The position numbers were made by a program, and so were the translations under genes. The notes under the pieces were generated by a model, which was not told the DNA's origin, did not search any database, and saw only the letters and a list, made by a program, of their open reading frames with translations. A DNA stretch of 64,000 bases from Phycisphaerales bacterium (lineage in GTDB: Bacteria > Planctomycetota > Phycisphaerae > Sedimentisphaerales > UBA12454): assembly GCA_003142595.1 (NCBI GenBank), contig PLMU01000003.1, positions 70,501-134,500 of the forward strand. Direction: 5' to 3'. This document shows, piece after piece, positions 51,553 to 58,315 of the stretch; the first letter of the stretch is position 1, and the number at the start of each line of letters is the position of its first letter.

Positions 51553-51889
51553 ATTCGTCTCCATAACATTAATTTTAACGGCCTGATTATCAGCTAAAAC
51601 ACATAAAATGTCAATCAGTAAGAAACCGGGAGAAAATTGCAGATTTTTTGAGGTTTTTCGCGGCCATATCCTTTGCGACCATTATTTTTTACAAAATGCG
51701 CATGTAAAAAAGTGCGCGCTTTAAAAAAATAAAAAAATTTATATCCTTATTCTACAAGGACTTACAAATTTCACATCTCAAATTTTGTTCGAATTTTCGC
51801 ACAAAGCGCGCAAGTTCCTATGTAATATGGAGAGCTATTTTTTGTCCTTGGGGCAGCCTTTATTGGAAGTCCAATGTTACGTTGTTTTA

Positions 51890-52010
51890 ATGTTTTAAGG
51901 CGAAATCCCATAGGGATAAAAAATTCAAACACTAAACCCGGCTGAAGCTTGCTTCGGAGAGGGTTTTGTTTGAATTTTTTATGTGGTCGTAGAACACCGC
52001 CTTAAAACAT
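51890..52010. repeat. 121-bp nested inverted repeat
   Basis: Outer arms ATGTTTTAAGGCG (51890-51902) / CGCCTTAAAACAT (51998-52010) are perfect over 13 bp. Inside, AAAAAATTCAAACA (51918-51931) / TGTTTGAATTTTTT (51967-51980) is perfect over 14 bp. It continues after a 2-base bulge as AAACCC (51934-51939) / GGGTTT (51961-51966). The centre folds again as CTGAAGC-tt-GCTTCGG. It could be a miniature inverted-repeat element, an RNA, or a bidirectional terminator. The rest of 51565-52211 has no gene. It contains 'CTCTGTGAACTCTGTG'-type phrases (about 52015-52050) and TCTACAAGGACT (51751-51762). Confidence 0.75.
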
Positions 52011-52211
52011 AGTCTCTGTGAACTCTGTGCTCTCTGTGGCTCTGTGGTGAAATTATTTTCCCCTCGTGTCGCTTCCACACAGTGTCCCTTACGGGAGTGT
52101 CTAAAAAATCAATGAAATCTGCGTAATCTGCGTCTAAAAATTCGTGTCTTAGAGTTTTCGCTGAAGCGCAGCGGAAGTCCCGACGCATCGGGATGGCTAT
52201 CGGGATGAAAA

Positions 52212-52823
52212 ATGTCACCAAAACAAAAAATGGACTATCTGATGTTCAAAGTTCGCGGCCGATTGGTAAAAGTTGACCCCGATATCTATTACAAAATCAG
52301 AAACGCAATGCACGAACTACCTTACAGAAAATACAACGGCGGTATTATCGCAATGCGGCTTAATGATGGCTATCCGATAATCGTCTGCGGAAAAGAAAAA
52401 CCGGAAAGATATATCCTGCTCTCGCGGTTTGTAATGAACGCAGAAGAAGGCGAAATCGTTGACCATATAAACGGCGATCCGCTCGACAATCGCCGATGTA
52501 ATCTGCGAATCGTAACTCACCGTCAAAACAGTCTGAACAGAAAATCAAAGACTTCCACTGGTTTTGTTGGTGTTACAATTAATCGCACCCACGGAAAGAC
52601 TTATTGCCTGGGACGGTTCCAGCTCAGCACCGGCAAAGCGCCAGCATTTAATCTACCCGACAGTCCCGAAAATCGAATCATCGCGGCCTTTGCCCACGAT
52701 AAATTTGTCCTGCAGGCCGGCGATGAAGAATACGCGCCGCTGAATTTCCCCTGCTTTAAATTTGAGCCGTTCAGAAGCTTTCTGCTGGCAGAAGATTTGA
52801 AAAAATACAGGGAAATTAACTGA
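52212..52823 (+). CDS. HNH endonuclease-type protein with AP2-like C-terminal part
   Basis: The HNH nuclease motif is seen in VDHINGDPLDNRRCNLRIVTHRQN (about residues 84-107), with the His-Asn-Asn/His pattern of phage and homing HNH enzymes. A Lys-rich linker leads to STGFVGVTINRTHGKTYCLGRF, resembling the AP2/NUMOD DNA-binding region often joined to HNH. The tail ends in a helical segment. 203 aa. It stands in a repeat-rich region with no target intron or intein beside it. It may be a selfish nuclease or a domesticated DNA-binding protein. Confidence 0.85.
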   Translation: MSPKQKMDYLMFKVRGRLVKVDPDIYYKIRNAMHELPYRKYNGGIIAMRLNDGYPIIVCGKEKPERYILLSRFVMNAEEGEIVDHINGDPLDNRRCNLRIVTHRQNSLNRKSKTSTGFVGVTINRTHGKTYCLGRFQLSTGKAPAFNLPDSPENRIIAAFAHDKFVLQAGDEEYAPLNFPCFKFEPFRSFLLAEDLKKYREIN

Positions 52824-52869
52824 ATTGACAACCCATCCCAATCAGGTAAACTGTCGAAGAAGAATAATA

Positions 52870-53109
52870 ATGAACGATGGGAATGAAAGAAATTTCGGTC
52901 CGCAGCCTATCGCCGGCATTATGACAAAGCTCAATTTAAAGCCGCACGATCTTGTAGCGGCTTTGCCGCCGCAGCAGCTTACGCATAAAATGGTTTCAAG
53001 GGCCTGTAAAGGCAGAAAGCTGACCGACAAAAGCAAATCAAAGGTTCTAATCGCCCTAAACCTTGTCACCAAAAAGAACTACGCACTAAGCGATCTTTTT
53101 AACTACTAA
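52870..53109 (+). CDS. Small helix-turn-helix-like protein, 79 aa
   Basis: A basic protein with a helical core: IAGIMTKLNLKPHDLVAALP, then QLTHKMVSRACKGRKLTDKSK, ending YALSDLFNY. The pattern resembles a helix-turn-helix in which THKMVSRACKGR is the recognition helix, as in small DNA-binding proteins of several phyla. ATG 52870 follows GAAGAAG. It lies just before the broken tmk and about 47 bases downstream of the HNH gene. Likely DNA-binding, role unknown. Confidence 0.7.
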   Translation: MNDGNERNFGPQPIAGIMTKLNLKPHDLVAALPPQQLTHKMVSRACKGRKLTDKSKSKVLIALNLVTKKNYALSDLFNY

Positions 53110-53141
53110 CGACGGTCTCTTGCTAATCGGCTATAATTGCG

Positions 53142-53160
53142 GTATTCTAATCTGATTATG
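53142..53160 (+). repeat. 19-bp direct repeat, left copy
   Basis: GTATTCTAATCTGATTATG, ending in the start codon of the tmk remnant. Identical to 55308-55326 at the start of the complete tmk. Upstream homology extends about 25 bases further, from CTCTTGC (53117 and 55283). Confidence 0.9.
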
Positions 53161-53241
53161 ATTATGAAACTTAAATCACGTTTTATAGTTCTCGACGGCC
53201 CGGACGGCTGCGGCAAGAGTTCACAGGTTAAGCTTCTTGAT
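53158..53241 (+). pseudogene. tmk: 5' remnant of thymidylate kinase
   Basis: Reads M-I-M-K-LKSRFIVLDGPDGCGKSSQVKLLD, the first beta strand, P-loop and helix of a thymidylate kinase. Homology then stops abruptly, and the frame runs into sequence antisense to the dGTPase end. The same segment of the complete tmk at 55324 reads LKGQFIVFDGPDGSGKSTQIKLLE. The remnant has the GC-richer codon use of the chromosome, while the complete gene is AT-rich. It is therefore most likely the resident gene, cut at about codon 28 by the inserted DNA. Confidence 0.85.
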
Positions 53242-53263
53242 AATGGAAAAATACTATTACCCT

Positions 53264-54445
53264 CTATACCATTGCTTGAGGAACGAATAATTGCAGGAAA
53301 GAACGTACTGCAAAAGTATCCGTCATACCTGCTATAAAATCTAAAATGATCAATTCATCGGGGTCTAAGGCGTCGTATATTTTTCCCATATCTTTTTTTA
53401 CAAATTCATAGAGTATTCTGTAAACAGCTGGATCTTTTTCTGCATCTTCATCATAATTATTAAATCTACTCGTTTCTTGTAATTTCTTTAGTAAGGCCTT
53501 AAAGAGTGATGTTATAGTGTTTTGGGCTTGGGTTCTATATCCCTCTGATTTTTCGCTATGGTATATCTTCTCAACATTAAAACTGATCATGCTGAGTAAT
53601 AAATCAGCTTTTTCTTGAGAAAGAGCTATATAGTCTTTTTTATGGCTTTCTTTGATAATATCTTCTAAAAAAGCACCTATTATTTGGCCATTGTTTTCGC
53701 CTAATTCTTTATTTATTTTCTCAGGAACTTGTGATATTGTTATAATATTCGCTGCAATTGCGTCTTCAATATCTTTGCCGCAATAAGCTATCTTATCAAT
53801 CAATCGGACAATACAACCTTCTAAAGTTGTAGGATTTCCAGCATTTTCTTTATTTCTTATCGCTTCCAAATTTTTAAGTTTGTCACCTGGTACAAGTTTA
53901 CGGGTTTTGTAATCCTCTCCACAATGAGAAATAATGCCATCCCTTACATCCCAGGTTAAATTAAGGCCTGGAGTTTCTCTGTCAAGTTTGGCTATTTTAT
54001 CGACAACTCTAAGACCATATATCTCATGTTGAAATTTCGGTATGATCTGTTTTAATTTGGGATTCTTGCAAGTTTCAATAATCTCTTGTAGAAAACCCTC
54101 TCCTTGATGACCAAAAGGAGCATGCCCAATATCATGTGCCAAACCAATAGCTTCTGTTAAATCTTCATTCAGCCCTAAACATCTAGCCACCGTTCTTGCT
54201 TCTGAAGCAACTAATAATACATGATCCATACGAGTAGAAACATGATCATTTTGTGGAAAATAAAAAACTTGTGTTTTATGCCGTAAACGCCTAAATGCTT
54301 GTGAATATATTATCCTGTGAACATCACGTTGAAAATCTGTACGAAACTCATCCTGCCCAAGAGGCTTATTCCTTCCTCTCTGACTACCTATTGTTGCATA
54401 TGGGCTAGAATAGAGTTCTCTCTCTGATTTGATATATGTTGACAT
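53264..54445 (-). CDS. dGTP triphosphohydrolase-like HD-domain protein
   Basis: An HD-domain dNTPase that splits dGTP (or other dNTPs) to the nucleoside and triphosphate. The metal-binding residues are seen in STRMDHVLLV (His75) and GLAHDIGHAPFGHQGE (His104-Asp105). The N-terminal RTDFQRDVHRIIYSQAFRRL and KTQVF segments are typical of dGTPases. A later Asp lies in CIVRLIDKIAYCGKDIEDAI. 393 aa. A GGGGAG lies 5 bases before the start. The gene is AT-rich unlike its surroundings and begins inside the end of the deoxyribosyltransferase-like gene (58-base overlap). SAMHD1-like dNTP depletion is a known anti-phage strategy. Confidence 0.9.
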   Translation of the reverse strand: MSTYIKSERELYSSPYATIGSQRGRNKPLGQDEFRTDFQRDVHRIIYSQAFRRLRHKTQVFYFPQNDHVSTRMDHVLLVASEARTVARCLGLNEDLTEAIGLAHDIGHAPFGHQGEGFLQEIIETCKNPKLKQIIPKFQHEIYGLRVVDKIAKLDRETPGLNLTWDVRDGIISHCGEDYKTRKLVPGDKLKNLEAIRNKENAGNPTTLEGCIVRLIDKIAYCGKDIEDAIAANIITISQVPEKINKELGENNGQIIGAFLEDIIKESHKKDYIALSQEKADLLLSMISFNVEKIYHSEKSEGYRTQAQNTITSLFKALLKKLQETSRFNNYDEDAEKDPAVYRILYEFVKKDMGKIYDALDPDELIILDFIAGMTDTFAVRSFLQLFVPQAMV

Positions 54446-55059
54446 CTCATCTCCCCAAAAAGCAATATTAAAAGTTCCGTAATCTCATTCAATGTTTTTT
54501 TAGAAGATAAATATTCACGAATAGTTCGACCATTTTTCTTTGCAGTTTCAAATTTTGGGGAAACTAAAGAATCAGCATCGTTAGAGGATTTTTTAAATTT
54601 TTCGGCAAAAGCAATAGGGATGTCTTTATAATTTTCTACAAACTCAAAATTAGATAGCCCCATTACTAAAGGATTACAGTTGCCTTGAATCAAAGAACGA
54701 TCATCGTTTTTGAATATCACTAAGGATTTGTTATTGGCCCAAGCTATACCAGCTTCAACCATTGCCCCCTCATCAGGAACTCGCCCATTAAGATTTAATG
54801 CTAAACCATCTGAATCTATAATTTCAAAAACATCGAGTGAGAATATTGCCATATTTAATATTATTGCGGCTTGGAGCGGATGTATATTTTTGGCAATAAA
54901 AGCCGGTAATAATTTAGCAAATTCCAGCCCATCCTCTTGTGGTAAAAAATAATCATAACCAGCAGAATCTAAAGCTGATGCTATGCTGGCCATTTCTTCA
55001 CGTTCTTTGGGGTTAAATAAGGGGCCTGCACAATATATTTTGTATTGAGATTTTTTCAT
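54388..55059 (-). CDS. Nucleoside 2-deoxyribosyltransferase-like protein
   Basis: The N-terminal 150 residues show the fold of nucleoside 2-deoxyribosyltransferases, which cut or exchange the base of deoxynucleosides. The visible parts are KIYCAGPLFNPKEREEM, then FLPQEDGL, and GRVPDEGAMVEAGIAWANNKSL, where Asp and Glu (DEG...E) occupy the catalytic region. The C-terminal 70 residues are a helical extension not typical of the family. Related folds also hydrolyse nucleotides in defence systems. 223 aa. It is AT-rich, translationally overlapped with the dGTPase gene, and divergent from the complete tmk, with 264 bases of gene-free AT-rich DNA between. Confidence 0.82.
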   Translation of the reverse strand: MKKSQYKIYCAGPLFNPKEREEMASIASALDSAGYDYFLPQEDGLEFAKLLPAFIAKNIHPLQAAIILNMAIFSLDVFEIIDSDGLALNLNGRVPDEGAMVEAGIAWANNKSLVIFKNDDRSLIQGNCNPLVMGLSNFEFVENYKDIPIAFAEKFKKSSNDADSLVSPKFETAKKNGRTIREYLSSKKTLNEITELLILLFGEMRCQHISNQRENSILAHMQQ

Positions 55060-55307
55060 AGCGACTCAAAGGAATATTATAACGTCTATCGAAATAGTTA
55101 GCAAAGGGATTCAAAACTATCTTTTTATAATTATTTTCTTAATAGATTGAGGAGAATTATAGCCGAGAATAAGGTAGAAGGCAAGGGAAATCCGTCTTTT
55201 CTGCTCCACCTCAATAAATCAGGGTAGCTAAGGGCTTACATTAAAACTTCACTGAGATTTTGCAAAGATAAATTGTGGCTGCCTCTTGCCAGTTGGCAAT
55301 GATTACT

Positions 55308-55326
55308 GTATTCTAATCTGATTATG
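55308..55326 (+). repeat. 19-bp direct repeat, right copy
   Basis: Identical to 53142-53160 and likewise ends in the tmk ATG. Just before it, TTGCC-agtt-GGCAA (55286-55298) forms a small hairpin that is degenerate in the left copy. Confidence 0.9.
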
Positions 55327-56025
55327 CTTAGGAATTTAAAAGGACAATTTATAGTTTTTGACGGGCCGGACGGTAGCGGGAAGAGTACACAAATTAAGCT
55401 ACTTGAAGAATATTTAAGCAAATTCAATCTTGATGTGGTAACTACGAATGATCCGGGGGGAACTCCTATTGGAAACCAAATACGGCGATTGTTAAAGTAT
55501 GATGCGAAGAGCAAAATGGATGTGCATACAGAACTTATGCTTTTCATGGCTTCTCGATCCCAGCTTGTAGCCGATGTCATTTTACCCGCTCTTAAAGACC
55601 ATAAAGTGGTTCTTTGTGATAGATTTGTTTCTGCGACATGTGCCTATCAGGGTGCGGGAGGTTATGATCCCAAAAAAATAATTGATTTAGCCAAATATGT
55701 AATAGATGGACATTGGCCAGATTTGACAATAATCTTGGATTTGCCTGTTGAGGAAGGTCGCCTAAGAATTGGCCAGAAACCTGGCCAGAAAACCAAGACA
55801 AATCATGAAGATGCATGCCAACCTTATCTTCCTAAATTTGAAAATACTACAACTGACTTATTTGACTCAAGAACTGTTGAATATCACCGTAAGGTAAGAA
55901 AAATATTTCAAAATTTGCATGATTATTATCCTAAACCAGTTGAAATACTTGATGTTAGCAACACAAGCCAACTTGAGGTGAACGAGAAAATAGTTCAGAT
56001 AATAAAAAAACACTTCAATTTCTAA
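55324..56025 (+). CDS. tmk: Thymidylate kinase, complete (probably xenologous copy)
   Basis: Phosphorylates dTMP to dTDP. P-loop FDGPDGSGKST (13-23), the DR-type motif VVLCDRFVSATCAYQGAGG, the substrate region NDPGGTPIGNQIRRLL and a LID-like Gly/Lys segment (GQKPGQKTKTNHED) are all present. 233 aa. The whole gene is AT-rich with codons unlike those of holB, which starts 6 bases downstream. The first codons duplicate the broken tmk at 53158. The likely history is replacement of the resident gene by an incoming cassette whose own tmk restores function. Confidence 0.95.
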   Translation: MLRNLKGQFIVFDGPDGSGKSTQIKLLEEYLSKFNLDVVTTNDPGGTPIGNQIRRLLKYDAKSKMDVHTELMLFMASRSQLVADVILPALKDHKVVLCDRFVSATCAYQGAGGYDPKKIIDLAKYVIDGHWPDLTIILDLPVEEGRLRIGQKPGQKTKTNHEDACQPYLPKFENTTTDLFDSRTVEYHRKVRKIFQNLHDYYPKPVEILDVSNTSQLEVNEKIVQIIKKHFNF

Positions 56026-56031
56026 AAATAT

Positions 56032-57147
56032 ATGAATCTTTCCGAAATTTTTTGTCAGGCCAAAGCTGTTGATACACTGACGCGGGCGTTTGGTGCCGGC
56101 AAATCGGCGCACGCTTATATCTTCGAAGGTATCGAGGGCGTTGGAAAATATACAACCGCCCAGGCTTTCGCCAAACTCCTGCTTTGCCAGTCGCCTGTAA
56201 AAAACGACTCTTGTGGCAAATGTCCATCGTGCACGGCCTTTGAGGCCGAGTCGCATCCTGATTTTCATCATGTCTATAAAGAATTAAATAAAATCAGTAA
56301 ACTCCCTGAGCACAGGAAAAAACAGGTTTTTGAACTTCCTATTTATGTCATCAAAGAATTTCTCATTGAGAAAGTCCAGTTAAAGCCGAGTTTTTCAGCG
56401 TCGAAGGTTTTTGTCGTAAGCGAGACAGAGGAGCTTAATGCCGAAAGCCAAAACGCGCTTTTAAAGGTTCTCGAGGAGCCGCCGAACAAAAGTTTTATTA
56501 TTTTGCTTTGCACGAAACTTGATAACCTGCTTCCGACGACAAGGTCGCGATGCCAGATTGTTCACTTCGGCCCGTTAAGCGAAAACATAATAATTGAAAA
56601 ACTTTCCGCCAAAGGGATTGACAAGGCCGAGTCGAAATTCTGGGCGCGGTTATTTGGCGGCAGTTTAGGACAGGCGGAATTTTATTCGAATCCCCAGCCT
56701 TCGTTTTATAAAATTAAAAAAGATTTTTTAAATCGCATAAGCAAACTTCAGCTTGGCGAGGTAGTCGATTTTGCGCAATGGATAAATTCGACCGCTTCGG
56801 AGTTTACGACTGCCTGGCTGAAACTGAATCCCGACGCAAATAAGTCCGATCTCGGCAGACAGGCCAAAAGAGCTTTTGTTTCGATTCTTATCTCGGCTTT
56901 TACCGATGCGATGAAGATGTCTTTTACCGGAGCTCCTGCTGCGCAGGAAAAAATGACGAATTTCGACCAGCCGGGTGCGATAAAACAGCTTGCCGAAAGG
57001 TTTGCCCCCGAGGCTTGTGCCGAGCGGATTGAGCGTTTCTTCGAATCAATCCGGTATATCGACGCTGCGGTCAATGAAAAGCTTGTTTTCGAGCATTTGT
57101 TGCTCAATTGCACAGAATCTGATATAGTTAAGGAACGTAGCCACTAA
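56032..57147 (+). CDS. holB: DNA polymerase III delta' subunit
   Basis: Clamp-loader subunit. The AAA+ domain begins MNLSEIFCQAKAVDTL and has a Walker A-like IEGVGKYTTAQAFA. The zinc-binding cysteines are in CQSPVKNDSCGKCPSC, and the sensor/SRC-type region is TELEELNAESQ-like (SETEELNAESQNALLKVLEEPP) followed by TTRSRCQIVHF. The C-terminal collar domain is helical. 371 aa. It follows tmk in the usual bacterial order tmk-holB-yaaT. Base composition returns to the chromosomal norm here. Confidence 0.92.
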   Translation: MNLSEIFCQAKAVDTLTRAFGAGKSAHAYIFEGIEGVGKYTTAQAFAKLLLCQSPVKNDSCGKCPSCTAFEAESHPDFHHVYKELNKISKLPEHRKKQVFELPIYVIKEFLIEKVQLKPSFSASKVFVVSETEELNAESQNALLKVLEEPPNKSFIILLCTKLDNLLPTTRSRCQIVHFGPLSENIIIEKLSAKGIDKAESKFWARLFGGSLGQAEFYSNPQPSFYKIKKDFLNRISKLQLGEVVDFAQWINSTASEFTTAWLKLNPDANKSDLGRQAKRAFVSILISAFTDAMKMSFTGAPAAQEKMTNFDQPGAIKQLAERFAPEACAERIERFFESIRYIDAAVNEKLVFEHLLLNCTESDIVKERSH

Positions 57148-57247
57148 GACACAAAGGCACTAAAATAATATTAAAAATTGTGATTTTGTGCTTTTGCGGT
57201 AAAAATAATAATATTCTTTTGGGATTTAATCCTGTTTCAGGGAATTT

Positions 57248-58315
57248 ATGAACGATACCGAAGCAAAATTTAAACCTAAGTTTAATCCGCCTGAGAAGAA
57301 GATGCTCGTGCGTTATGGAAAGACGAGTATCGTAGGCTGGTTTGTGCACGAAGAAAAGACGATGCCCAAGGCCAACAGTAAGGTAATGATAAAGACTGAA
57401 AGAGGTCTTGAAATAGGTGAAGTGGTGGGCAGATTTTCGTATAAGACCGGGGCTTTTAAAAAGAGCGAAGAGGCGGTTGTCGATTATTACGGGCAAGGCG
57501 CAGCTGAATGTCCGGTGACGGCAGGCGGAAAGTTTGTCCGTTACGCTACTGAGCAGGACCTCAGCGAGGAGCACCATATTAATCTCGGCGCAAAAGAGGA
57601 ACTGGCAAAGTGCAAGCAGGCTATAAATGAATTGAAATTGCCGATGAAACTTGTCGATATCGAACATGTTTTCGGAGGTGAGAGGATAATATTTTATTTC
57701 ACGGCTGAGTGCAGAATCGATTTCCGCGAACTTGTGAAAAGACTGGCCAAGGAATTCCAGACCCGTATAGAGATGCGCCAGGTCGGCTCGCGAGACGCGG
57801 CGAAAATCGCCGCCGATATCGAAGTCTGCGGCGAGCAATGTTGCTGCCAAAGATTTTTGAAGATTTTGAAGCCGGTGAATATGAAGATGGCCAAACTCCA
57901 GAAGGCTACGCTGGACCCGTCAAAAATTTCCGGATACTGCGGCAGACTTAAATGCTGCCTAAGATACGAAGACCACACTTACAGAGATCTGGTCAGGAGA
58001 CTGCCAAGAAAACGCTCACGCGTAAGAACATCACACGGAGACGGCTTCGTCATTGACGCACAAATCCTCACACAACTTGTCTGCGTAAGAACGGATGATG
58101 GAAATGTATTCGCGGTGCCGGTAGAAGAAATACAAATTCTCGACCAACCGCCTCAACAACCTGTTTCCAACAGACCGGATGAAGGCGACGAATATGATGA
58201 AAAACCAACTGAGTCCGCCCCAGGCGAGACTTCGCCAGCGGGCGAACCGCAGGAACCTGATATCGACCAGGAATATGAGATAGACGACGATACCGCCAAG
58301 GGGACGGAGAAGTAA
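57248..58315 (+). CDS. YaaT/PSP1-family protein
   Basis: Homologue of Bacillus YaaT, part of the YmcA-YlbF-YaaT complex that tunes RNase Y. The PSP1 domain spans about residues 20-260. It shows CRIDFRELVKRLAKEFQTRIEMRQVG and the Cys-rich core CGEQCCCQRFLKIL, then ISGYCGRLKCCLRYE, where the cysteines may hold an Fe-S cluster. The last 60 residues are acidic and disordered. 355 aa. A phrase CTAAGACACAAAG (57144-57156), also found inverted at 49529-49541, lies in the gap before it. metG starts directly after its stop. Confidence 0.9.
   Translation: MNDTEAKFKPKFNPPEKKMLVRYGKTSIVGWFVHEEKTMPKANSKVMIKTERGLEIGEVVGRFSYKTGAFKKSEEAVVDYYGQGAAECPVTAGGKFVRYATEQDLSEEHHINLGAKEELAKCKQAINELKLPMKLVDIEHVFGGERIIFYFTAECRIDFRELVKRLAKEFQTRIEMRQVGSRDAAKIAADIEVCGEQCCCQRFLKILKPVNMKMAKLQKATLDPSKISGYCGRLKCCLRYEDHTYRDLVRRLPRKRSRVRTSHGDGFVIDAQILTQLVCVRTDDGNVFAVPVEEIQILDQPPQQPVSNRPDEGDEYDEKPTESAPGETSPAGEPQEPDIDQEYEIDDDTAKGTEK

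Noticed and set aside
53246-53337. Continuation of the broken tmk frame to codon 66
   Set aside because: After about 53241 the translated sequence loses all Tmk resemblance and is antisense to the dGTPase C-terminus.
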